In this document: in pieces, positions 27,079-33,930 of the stretch
Layout of the letters: each line of letters opens with the position of its first letter
Position numbering within the stretch: position 1 is the stretch's first letter
NCBI RefSeq assembly: GCF_022129235.1
Contig: NZ_JADQAI010000007.1
Coordinates: forward strand, 1-64,000
Source of the DNA: Psychrobacter sp. Ps6
Lineage (GTDB): Bacteria > Pseudomonadota > Gammaproteobacteria > Pseudomonadales > Moraxellaceae
Direction: 5' to 3'
Length of the DNA: 64,000 bases
Notes under the pieces: model-generated
Told to the model about the DNA's origin: nothing
Database searches by the model: none
What the model saw: the letters and a program-made list of their open reading frames with translations, nothing else
Program-made: the position numbers and the translations under genes

Positions 27079-27543
27079 ATGATGCTTATTTTAATGATTG
27101 TACTAGCAGTGATTGGCGGGGCGACCTTGAGCGTACAAGCGGCATTGAATGGTCGACTAGGTAGTAATGTTGGCGTGTTCAAAAGTGCCTTTTTGACGTT
27201 TTCTGTTGGTGCCGTTGTGACCGCACTGCTGATTTTCTTCTTTGAGCCCAATCACGCGGTTACGTTGATGGATGTCCCTAAATGGCAGCTGCTTGGCGCA
27301 TTGTGCGGTGTGCCTTATATCGTCATCATGGTAGTTGCGGTACAGCGTATTGGCACAGCTGTGGCTACGGTGGCGGTGATCTTTGGTCAGCTGAGCATGA
27401 GCGTATTAATCGATAATTTTGGTTGGCTCGGCAATGAAGCGATAAGCCTGTCAGGCAGTCGCATCAGTGCGTTGGTTTGTCTAGCGGTTGCGCTGTATTT
27501 TATTTATTCGAGTAATAAGCCTAAGCCTAAAGTAATCAGTTAA
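27079..27543 (+). CDS. YdcZ-family (DUF606) membrane protein, second of a pair
   Basis: This is a 154-residue protein, all membrane helices, with the more typical family motif near its start (SVQAALNGRLGSNVG). It ends in a short basic tail (SSNKPKPKVIS). It is distinct in sequence from the first partner but of the same length and order of helices. Such back-to-back half genes are known in the DMT superfamily, where the products insert in opposite orientations and work as a heterodimer. Substrate unknown. The gene ends at a 9-bp hairpin (27592-27619) that lacks a strong T-run. Confidence 0.84.
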   Translation: MMLILMIVLAVIGGATLSVQAALNGRLGSNVGVFKSAFLTFSVGAVVTALLIFFFEPNHAVTLMDVPKWQLLGALCGVPYIVIMVVAVQRIGTAVATVAVIFGQLSMSVLIDNFGWLGNEAISLSGSRISALVCLAVALYFIYSSNKPKPKVIS

Positions 27544-27935
27544 ATCCGTTTTACACGCTCTTAGAAGTATAAAAATTTGAAAGCCCACAATCCCTGCTAC
27601 TCAATTCAGTGTAGTGGGGGTATGTATTTTAATAACTAGGATAATACTTTATCACTCGTCTACAAACTCTAGTTGTACGTCAATTATCTGTCCTATTCAA
27701 TGACCAAAGCCCTCATTTCTCACTACTTATTTCTTACTCCTTTATATACTCAAATCCTCTTTCGTCCAGTAGTCAGAACTACGATTGTTCAGCTACATTG
27801 CCTTTTAAATTGTCAGTATAATGAATTTTATTCATCTTATATTAAAATAGTATCGTTTTTATTCATGTGAGGATTTGGGTATGATTCACCCATACCGACA
27901 TTTTGTTCTATTTGATATTAAGGTAGTGAATCGCC
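27544..27935. other. Leader region upstream of mesX
   Basis: This 392-base AT-rich spacer holds a hairpin that may end the YdcZ transcript (CCCTGCTAC / GTAGTGGGG, 27592-27619), a MetR-type site (27822-27834) and a small hairpin just before mesX (GGTATG / CATACC, 27878-27896). A short open frame (27673-27870) has no ribosome site and an unconvincing composition. No SAM riboswitch core was recognised. Confidence 0.6.
27822..27834. promoter_or_regulatory. Candidate MetR-type operator
   Basis: TGAATTTTATTCA is an exact match to the consensus TGAA-N5-TTCA bound by MetR, the homocysteine-responsive LysR activator of methionine genes. A second half site (ATTCA) follows at about 27861-27865. It lies about 100 bases upstream of mesX, overlapped at its left end by a TATAAT-like box (27817-27822). 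The position fits an activator site, but a 13-base AT-rich match can occur by chance. Confidence 0.45.
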
Positions 27936-28928
27936 ATGACTAAAGAATTTAGCTGTTCCATTAAGAGCATTCGTTTTGATGAAAATTATCAGCCTGCTGA
28001 CAGCACGCGTCTGACGACGAACTTTGCCAATCTGGCACGCGGCGAGCAGCGTGAGGATAATCTACGCAAAACATTGACGATGATTAACAATCGCTTCAAC
28101 GCGCTGGCGCATTGGGACAATCCAAATGCCGACCGTTATTCTGTCGAAGTCGACATCATCTCTGTAGACATGGATATTGCGGGCAATGGCGATGCTTTCC
28201 CTGTTATCGAAACGCTAAAAACGACGATCATCGATCACAAAGAAAACAAGCGCATCGATGGCATGATTGGCAATAGCTTCTCATCTTATGTGCGTGATTA
28301 TGATTTTAGTGTTGTACTCCCAGAGCACCGCGACCAGCAGTCAGACTCGCTCACGCCCGCAAATTTTGGCGAGCTACATGGCAAACTGTTTCAATACTTA
28401 CTAAATTCAGAAGCTTATAAAGCCAATTTTGATAAAAAACCAGTCATCTGCTTGAGTGTCTCAACCAGCAAGACCTATTATCGTACTACCAATCAGCATC
28501 CGGTATTGGGCGTTGAGTACCAGCAAGACGAGTACTCCTTAACCGACGACTATTTTCACAAAATGGGCTTAACCGTGCGCTACTTTAAGCCTGAGGGCAG
28601 CGCCGCGCCATTAGCGTTCTATTTTGCAGGTGATTTGACCAGCGACTATACCGATCTTGAGCTCATCAGTGCAATCAGCACCATGGAGACCTTTCAAAAG
28701 ATCTACCGTCCTGAGATTTACAACGCCAACTCAAGCGCGGGTCAAGTGTATCAACCCAGCCTGAACTACCAAGACTATTCATTGACACAAGTGGTCTACG
28801 ATCGTGTCGAGCGCAGCCAAATGGCGGTCAAGCAAGGCAAATTTACCGAAACGCATTTTATCAAGCCTTACCAAGATATTCTTGAAACATGGGCGGCCAA
28901 TTACGCTGTAAACAAGAACGTCGCTTAA
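27936..28928 (+). CDS. mesX: DUF1852 protein MesX, partner of the MesD methionine synthase
   Basis: This 330-residue soluble protein belongs to DUF1852. Recognisable stretches are NLARGEQREDNLRKTLTMIN (about 32-51), the following NRFNALAHWDNP, and SVEVDIISVDMDI. No membrane segment or known cofactor motif is visible. Genetic work on Acinetobacter showed that MesD needs this protein and oxygen to make methionine; its chemistry is not established as far as I know. It starts at 27936 with TTAAGG nearby and is followed by mesD after 73 bases. Its neighbours (flavin reductase two genes downstream) suggest that it may use reduced flavin and O2. That last point is inference. Confidence 0.9.
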   Translation: MTKEFSCSIKSIRFDENYQPADSTRLTTNFANLARGEQREDNLRKTLTMINNRFNALAHWDNPNADRYSVEVDIISVDMDIAGNGDAFPVIETLKTTIIDHKENKRIDGMIGNSFSSYVRDYDFSVVLPEHRDQQSDSLTPANFGELHGKLFQYLLNSEAYKANFDKKPVICLSVSTSKTYYRTTNQHPVLGVEYQQDEYSLTDDYFHKMGLTVRYFKPEGSAAPLAFYFAGDLTSDYTDLELISAISTMETFQKIYRPEIYNANSSAGQVYQPSLNYQDYSLTQVVYDRVERSQMAVKQGKFTETHFIKPYQDILETWAANYAVNKNVA

Positions 28929-28957
28929 AAAATCCAAATATAAAAGCGCACGCTACA

Positions 28958-28989
28958 ACACCTAAAATAGAGAACACCTAAAATAGAGA
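28958..28989 (+). repeat. 16-bp perfect tandem duplication between mesX and mesD
   Basis: ACACCTAAAATAGAGA occurs twice in direct succession (28958-28973 and 28974-28989). The second copy ends 12 bases before the mesD start, so the duplicated AGAGA lies close to the ribosome-binding region of mesD. It is probably a recent slippage event. Confidence 0.95.
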
Positions 28990-29001
28990 AGACAATACGA
29001 C

Positions 29002-30030
29002 ATGACTTTATTATTACCAACATCGACCGCTGGCAGCTTACCAAAACCCTCTTGGCTGGCAGAACCTGAGAAAATTTGGTCGCCTTGGCAACTTGACGGT
29101 AAAGAATTGCACCAAGCAAAACAGGATGCGCTGCTGGTGTCATTGCAAGAGCAAGTGCGAGCAGGCGTCGATATCGTCAGTGACGGCGAGCAAACCCGTC
29201 AGCACTTTGTCACTACCTTTATTGAGCATTTAGACGGCGTGGATTTTAACCAGCGTGAAACCGTGCGCATCCGCAATCGCTATGATGCCAGCGTACCGAC
29301 AGTAGTTGGTGCCGTAAGCCGCCAAAAGCCTGTGTTCGTCGAAGACGCCAAGTTTTTACGTCAGCATACTGACAAGCCGATCAAGTGGGCATTGCCTGGG
29401 CCGATGACCATGATTGATACGCTGTATGACAATCATTATAAAAGCCGCGAAAAACTGGCGTGGGAATTTGCCACCATTCTTAACCAAGAAGCCAAAGAAT
29501 TGGAAGCAGCGGGTGTGGATATCATTCAGTTCGATGAACCTGCATTTAACGTGTTCTTTGATGATGTCAACGACTGGGGTATCGCGACCCTTGAGCGCGC
29601 GATCGAGGGCTTAAAGTGCGAAACGGCGGTACACATTTGCTACGGCTATGGTATCAAAGCCAATAACGATTGGAAAAAAACACTGGGTTCAGAATGGCGT
29701 CAGTACGAAAAAGCCTTTCCTAAACTGCAGCAGTCAAAAATCGATATTGTCTCGCTTGAGTGTCAGAACTCGCGTGTACCGATGGATTTGATTGAACTGA
29801 TTCGTGGTAAAAAAGTGATGGTCGGTGCGATTGATGTGGCGACCAATGATATCGAGACGCCTGAAGCAGTTGCTGATACGTTGCGTAAAGCATTGCAGTT
29901 TGTTGATGCTGATAAGCTCTATCCATCGACTAACTGTGGCATGGCACCGTTGTCGCGCCAAGTGGCAAAAGGTAAATTGCAAGCACTGAGCGCAGGCGCA
30001 GACATCGTTCGTCAAGAGCTAGTAGGCTAA
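29002..30030 (+). CDS. mesD: Core (folate-independent) methionine synthase MesD
   Basis: This 342-residue protein is the catalytic half of a cobalamin-independent methionine synthase. It lacks the N-terminal folate-binding barrel, so it is less than half the length of MetE (about 750). The zinc site that activates homocysteine is intact: His211 and Cys213 (VHICYG), Glu253 (SLEC), and Cys312 (STNCGM). The substrate motif DEPAF is at about 176-180. In the MesD family, methionine formation needs neither methyl-folate nor cobalamin but requires DUF1852 and oxygen, both of which fit here (mesX is upstream and the organism is aerobic by content). The methyl donor is not settled to my knowledge. The start ATG 29002 is preceded by AGAGAAG. 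Confidence 0.93.
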   Translation: MTLLLPTSTAGSLPKPSWLAEPEKIWSPWQLDGKELHQAKQDALLVSLQEQVRAGVDIVSDGEQTRQHFVTTFIEHLDGVDFNQRETVRIRNRYDASVPTVVGAVSRQKPVFVEDAKFLRQHTDKPIKWALPGPMTMIDTLYDNHYKSREKLAWEFATILNQEAKELEAAGVDIIQFDEPAFNVFFDDVNDWGIATLERAIEGLKCETAVHICYGYGIKANNDWKKTLGSEWRQYEKAFPKLQQSKIDIVSLECQNSRVPMDLIELIRGKKVMVGAIDVATNDIETPEAVADTLRKALQFVDADKLYPSTNCGMAPLSRQVAKGKLQALSAGADIVRQELVG

Positions 30031-30068
30031 AGAACGGTCAGTAATAATCCAAATTTGGGGTGTGAGTA

Positions 30069-30581
30069 ATGAGTGAAGCAAGCAGTTTTAGAGACGCTAT
30101 GTCACTGCTGACGACAGCAGTCAATGTGGTCACGACCGCAGGCGATGCGGGCACACACGGGTTCACTGCCTCAGCGGTGTGCAGTGTCAGCGACAATCCG
30201 CCGACCTTGCTGGTCTGTATGAATCAATCATCGCGCTCGCACATGCCCTTTGTGGATAATAAAGTATTAAGCGTCAACGTACTTGGCGCGCAGCATGAGC
30301 ACTTATCCAACATTTTTGCCTCAAAGCTCGAGTCAGATGAGCGCTTTACCCATGGCGCGTGGCACACCTTAGCAACAGGTGCGCCTGTGCTAGACGATGC
30401 ACTCGTTAGCTTTGATTGTGAGATTGAGCAAGTGCAAGCCGTGGGTACGCACAGCGTCTTTATGTGCCGCGTCGTTGCCATCAAGCATTCTGAGCGAGCG
30501 GGTGAGCCAGACGAGAGTTTGGTCTATTTCAATCGTCGCTATCACTCGGTTGGTCAAGTCTGTCAAATTGACATGGCTTAG
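30069..30581 (+). CDS. Flavin reductase (HpaC/RutF-like)
   Basis: This is a 170-residue FMN-binding split-barrel protein. The family features are FRDAMSLLTTAVNVVTT at the start, HGFTASAVCSVSDNPPTLLVC (cited in parts: HGFTASAV, PPTLLVCMN) at about 38-60, SVNVLGAQHEHL at about 80-91, and a late Tyr-Phe-x-Arg-x-Tyr-His (VYFNRRYHSVG). Such proteins reduce FMN or FAD with NAD(P)H and hand it to a partner monooxygenase. No monooxygenase gene of a known type lies nearby, so the DUF1852 protein MesX is the obvious candidate client. The start at 30069 has GGGGTGTGAGT upstream. It lies 38 bases after mesD and 38 bases before the TauE gene, consistent with one operon. Confidence 0.88.
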   Translation: MSEASSFRDAMSLLTTAVNVVTTAGDAGTHGFTASAVCSVSDNPPTLLVCMNQSSRSHMPFVDNKVLSVNVLGAQHEHLSNIFASKLESDERFTHGAWHTLATGAPVLDDALVSFDCEIEQVQAVGTHSVFMCRVVAIKHSERAGEPDESLVYFNRRYHSVGQVCQIDMA

Positions 30582-30619
30582 CCATATTCTTCCATCATCC
30601 AACCAAAAGTAACGATTCT

Positions 30620-31435
30620 GTGGAACTTATCATTTTTTTAATCATTGGAGCGCTGGCAGGGTTTGCAGCAGGCCTGTTTGGGGTGGGCGGTGGCACCATC
30701 ATCGTACCGCTATTATTCATAGTCTTTACCCAGATGGACTACAGTCCTGATATAGTCATGCATCTGGCACTCGGCACCTCGCTTGCCACCATCATCGTCA
30801 CCTCTATCAGCTCGCTCATGGCGCATAATAAAAAAGGCGCGGTCATGTGGCCTGTTTTTAAAAATCTCACACCAGGCATGGCGATTGGTTGTTTTTTTGG
30901 GGCAGGAATGGCAGGCGCGATCTCGGGCGGTCATCTACAAATTATCGTGGGTACGTTTTTGCTATGGGTCGCCTTTAACATGTTTACGGGCGGTAAAAAG
31001 CGGCTAGGTTCTGATGTCAGTACTGGCGATGCTGTATTACCATCAGCACCTAAGCAGCTAGCAGCAGGGGCGGGCATTGGTGTGGCATCTGCTATTTTTG
31101 GTATCGGCGGTGGTAGTTTAACCGTGCCATATCTCACTCGCTATAATGTGGTTATGCAAAAAGCAGTGGGCACGTCCGCTGCCTGCGGTCTGCCGATTGC
31201 CATTGCTGGCGCGCTGGGTTTTATGGTGTTTGGGATGAAAGAGCACGTCAATATTCCCAACGCGATTGGCTTCGTGCATATTTATGCTTTTGTGGGCATC
31301 GGTGCCATGAGCTTTTTTACCGCCAAGATAGGCGCAAAAGTCGCGCACCAACTCTCGCCGATTCTATTGAAAAAATGCTTTGCGGTGCTACTCATGATTG
31401 TGAGCTGCTTCTTTCTATATAAAGGGTTAGTTTAA
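30620..31435 (+). CDS. TauE/SafE-family permease
   Basis: This is a 271-residue membrane protein with about eight helices in two repeats. Each repeat begins with the family motif: Gly-x-Phe-Gly-Val-Gly-Gly-Gly-x-x-x-Val-Pro (LFGVGGGTIIVPL, about 19-31) and again IFGIGGGSLTVPY (about 155-167). TauE/SafE proteins export sulfite or carry organosulfur anions. The start is GTG with AAAGTAACG upstream. It closes the mesX-mesD-flavin reductase run on the same strand with 38-base spacing. A sulfur-anion carrier next to a methionine synthase may point to a sulfur-containing methyl donor or waste product, but that is speculation. Confidence 0.88.
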   Translation: MELIIFLIIGALAGFAAGLFGVGGGTIIVPLLFIVFTQMDYSPDIVMHLALGTSLATIIVTSISSLMAHNKKGAVMWPVFKNLTPGMAIGCFFGAGMAGAISGGHLQIIVGTFLLWVAFNMFTGGKKRLGSDVSTGDAVLPSAPKQLAAGAGIGVASAIFGIGGGSLTVPYLTRYNVVMQKAVGTSAACGLPIAIAGALGFMVFGMKEHVNIPNAIGFVHIYAFVGIGAMSFFTAKIGAKVAHQLSPILLKKCFAVLLMIVSCFFLYKGLV

Positions 31436-31478
31436 TAGTTTGAATTAGTGCATTAAAAGATACCGTGCATATAGCAGG

Positions 31479-32399
31479 TCAGTAACCTGCTTCATTTAGT
31501 ATTCGGTACTTATCGCACCCATTTTGATAACCGTTATCACAAGCTTTACCAAACCACTCTTTTGCTTGAAACTTATCTTGACGAACACCTTTGCCTTCTT
31601 GGTAAAGTAGACCAAGATGATATTGGGAGATGGCATGACCTTGCTCAGCAGCTCTTCGGTACCAACTGATAGCTGTAGGGAGATCTTGACGAACATGTTT
31701 GCCCTCTTGGTAAAGCAAACCAAGACGATACTGGGAAATGGCATGACTCTGTTCAGCTGCCTTTTGATACCAACTGATAGCTGCAAATAAATCTTGACGA
31801 ACACCTTTGCCTTCTTGATAAAGTAAGCCAAGATGATATTGTGCAGTGACATAATTTTCCTCAGCTGCTTTTTGATACCAACTAACAGCCGTCGTCAAAT
31901 CTTGACTAACACCTTTGCCATTTTCATAAAGTAAACCTAGATGATATTGGGCAGTGACATAACCTTGCTCAGCGGCCTTTTGATACCAACTTACAGCTGC
32001 AGATAAATCTTGATGAACGCCTTTGCCCTCTTGATAAAGCAAACCAAGGTGATACTGGGAAATGGCATGACCCTGTTCAGCTGCCCTTTTATACCAACTT
32101 ATAGCCGTCGCTAGATCTTGATGAACCCCATTACCTGCTTGGTAAAATGAACCAAGATGATACTGGGAAATGGCATGACCCTGCTCAGCTGCCTTTTGAT
32201 ACCAATTTATAGCCGTCGCCAAATCCTGACGAACACCTTTGCCCTCTCTATAAAATGTACCAAGTTGATACTGGGATGTGACATGTCCTTGCTCAGCTGC
32301 TTTTTGATGCGCTTTGGCAGCTACAGTTAAGCTTTCACCAAGATAAGACCTTTTTCTTCTATTGTAAAAGAAGGGCTTCTTTAAATATTTAAAAACCAT
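31479..32399 (-). CDS. Sel1-repeat protein
   Basis: This is a 306-residue protein made almost wholly of seven Sel1-like repeats of 36 residues (each about AISWYQKAAEQGHAISQYHLG plus LLYQEGKGVRQDL, cited as parts) and a closing half repeat with the family's usual Cys pair (KACDNGYQNGCDKY). Sel1 repeats are helical pairs that form a solenoid scaffold for protein contacts. Most relatives in this group are exported, yet the N-terminus here (MVFKYLKKPFFYNRRKRSYL) is basic and is no signal peptide, so either the signal was lost or the true N-terminus differs. The ribosome site is weak. The stop codon lies in a 7-bp hairpin (31473-31491). Confidence 0.85.
   Translation of the reverse strand: MVFKYLKKPFFYNRRKRSYLGESLTVAAKAHQKAAEQGHVTSQYQLGTFYREGKGVRQDLATAINWYQKAAEQGHAISQYHLGSFYQAGNGVHQDLATAISWYKRAAEQGHAISQYHLGLLYQEGKGVHQDLSAAVSWYQKAAEQGYVTAQYHLGLLYENGKGVSQDLTTAVSWYQKAAEENYVTAQYHLGLLYQEGKGVRQDLFAAISWYQKAAEQSHAISQYRLGLLYQEGKHVRQDLPTAISWYRRAAEQGHAISQYHLGLLYQEGKGVRQDKFQAKEWFGKACDNGYQNGCDKYRILNEAGY
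31560..32310 (-). repeat. 108-bp coding tandem repeats of the Sel1 gene
   Basis: About seven copies of a 108-bp unit encode the 36-residue Sel1 motif. Copies differ by scattered substitutions (for example TACTGGGAAATGGCATGA recurs with few changes on the plus strand), which suggests expansion by recombination rather than old divergence. Edges are approximate. Confidence 0.85.
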
Positions 32400-32991
32400 T
32401 GTTTATTCTTAAAAGAAATATTGTTGATATTAGAAAGAAAAATACTAGCTGAGGCAATTACCTTCAGCAGATTGATATGTTATTTAGCTAAGATCAAATT
32501 ACTACTTTAGTATAGGGTTTGATACTATTTTCTCAAAAATAACCGTATATACTAACAAGTATCGAACGTAAAATATATCTATTGATATAGTTGTTTAAGA
32601 GAGTAGAACTGTTGACTTTATTGAGCAAATCAGAGTTACACAACGCTTAGAACGGAATGGCCTCTTAAAAAGTATGGTAACTTTGCCAATATCTCATCTT
32701 ATTGATGTCGGTAGATCAAAGTTGGAGTCGCAAGTTCTAGTTAGCCAAATACTTATTACTAGAATAAGAAATTCGTACTGTAAGAACTGATTTATCTACT
32801 TCAAGCTTTTGTTTAACCTTTTTAGCCATCTATAAGGGCCTTCAAAAAGTAAATAGTTCTGAGAAATGATTTAATCTGACCCAATCAAAATACTAGAATT
32901 AACAAATTCCTGTCTGAGTATTAAATTTTCAGACATGTTATCGATATTTTCATTTCTTTAAAACGTTAGCGCCAAGTGAAATTTATGCTAT
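32400..32991. other. Gene-poor AT-rich stretch
   Basis: About 590 bases lie between the Sel1 gene and truC. They hold a decayed-looking frame (see 32599-32790), a short minus-strand frame beginning MAKKVKQKLEVDK (ATG near 32831, stop near 32740) and a hairpin TGTCTGA / TCAGACA (32911-32935) without a T-run. No insertion-sequence ends or RNA gene were recognised. Confidence 0.55.
32599..32790 (+). pseudogene. Possible remnant reading frame
   Basis: A frame open for 63 codons runs from TAA at 32596 to TGA at 32788 and contains the phrase VDFIEQIRVTQRLERNGLL. It lacks an ATG until 32674 and has no ribosome site. I do not recognise it. It may be a fragment of an accessory gene or chance. Confidence 0.2.
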
Positions 32992-33750
32992 TTAATTTTT
33001 AGCGCTCTCTACCCAAGAAAACGCTTCTAAGATACGCATCCATTGATCGTCAAATCCTGCTTTTAATAATAATGGCTCACCAGTGACCGGATGGCTGAGC
33101 GCTAATGTCTGAGCATGTAGTAGCATGCGCGTACAGTCATAATGAGTGCGAAAAAATCGCGTATGCCTTATATCACCGTGGCTGGTATCACCGACGATAT
33201 GATGGAATACATGTCTCATGTGCCGACGCAGCTGATGCTTGCGTCCCGTCTCAGGTATCAAGCGCACAAGGCTATAACGGCTGGTGGCGTGCTTTTTGGA
33301 AACCGCAAATGGTAGCTCAATCTGTGCCAAACTTTGCCAGTGAGTCACCGCCTCTTGAGCGGGTTTGTTTAAGTTGGCAAACTTATCGGCGATGGCGTCG
33401 GGCTTAAAGCTAAGCGCATAATCGACCGTCCCTTGCTCTGGCATAAAGCCGCGCACCACGGCCAAATACTGCTTGGTAACCTTACGTTCAGTAAATGCCT
33501 CGGTCAAGGTGCGAGCCACGCCTGAGCTTTTGGCAAACAACAACACACCCGATGTCGGCTTGTCTAACCGATGCACGGGAAACACATGACAACCGACTGC
33601 ATCACGGGTGAGCTGCATGGCAAAGCGCGTCTCGCCTTTATCCAGCCAGCTGCGATGCACTAACAGCCCCGCTTCTTTATTAATCGCCACCAGATGTTCA
33701 TCTTCATAGATGATGTCTATTTGGTTCGCGGTGTCGTTTTCAATATCCAT
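32992..33750 (-). CDS. truC: tRNA pseudouridine(65) synthase TruC
   Basis: This is a 252-residue RluA-family pseudouridine synthase. It starts with the strands DIIYEDEHLVAINKEAGLLVH (cited as YEDEHLVAINKEAGLLVH), and has the catalytic-Asp motif HRLDKPTSGVLLFA at about residue 60-73 and the closing GRKHQLRRHM. The phrases VHRSWLDKGE, AVTHW and HGDIRHTRFF match TruC more closely than RluA, RluC or RluD. TruC makes pseudouridine 65 in tRNA-Ile and tRNA-Asp. No S4 domain is present, as expected. It is monocistronic on the minus strand. Confidence 0.9.
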   Translation of the reverse strand: MDIENDTANQIDIIYEDEHLVAINKEAGLLVHRSWLDKGETRFAMQLTRDAVGCHVFPVHRLDKPTSGVLLFAKSSGVARTLTEAFTERKVTKQYLAVVRGFMPEQGTVDYALSFKPDAIADKFANLNKPAQEAVTHWQSLAQIELPFAVSKKHATSRYSLVRLIPETGRKHQLRRHMRHVFHHIVGDTSHGDIRHTRFFRTHYDCTRMLLHAQTLALSHPVTGEPLLLKAGFDDQWMRILEAFSWVESAKN

Positions 33751-33817
33751 GTGTTCAATGCCTATACTGTAGAGACTATAACCATATAAATGATGGATAG
33801 TTTCTTATTTCATTATT

Positions 33818-33863
33818 CAAAAAAAATCCTTTGCCACCTCGTTGATACAAGATAGCAAAGGAT
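33818..33863 (-). terminator. Rho-independent terminator of glmS
   Basis: Read on the minus strand, a 9-bp stem (ATCCTTTGC / GCAAAGGAT) is followed by eight T. It lies 68 bases beyond the glmS stop and before truC. Confidence 0.87.
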
Positions 33864-33930
33864 GAATCGTCACACAATAGCATGACGAGTAATTTATTAA
33901 TAAAAATTATAATAAAATCAATATCTTATA

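Noticed and set aside
27673-27870. 65-codon open frame upstream of mesX
   Set aside because: No ribosome site, unusual amino-acid make-up (Tyr, Leu, Ser rich) and it overlaps the likely regulatory region.
31560-32310. Regularly spaced repeats that could pass for a CRISPR array
   Set aside because: The 108-bp units are coding, in frame, without unique spacers, and translate into Sel1 motifs.
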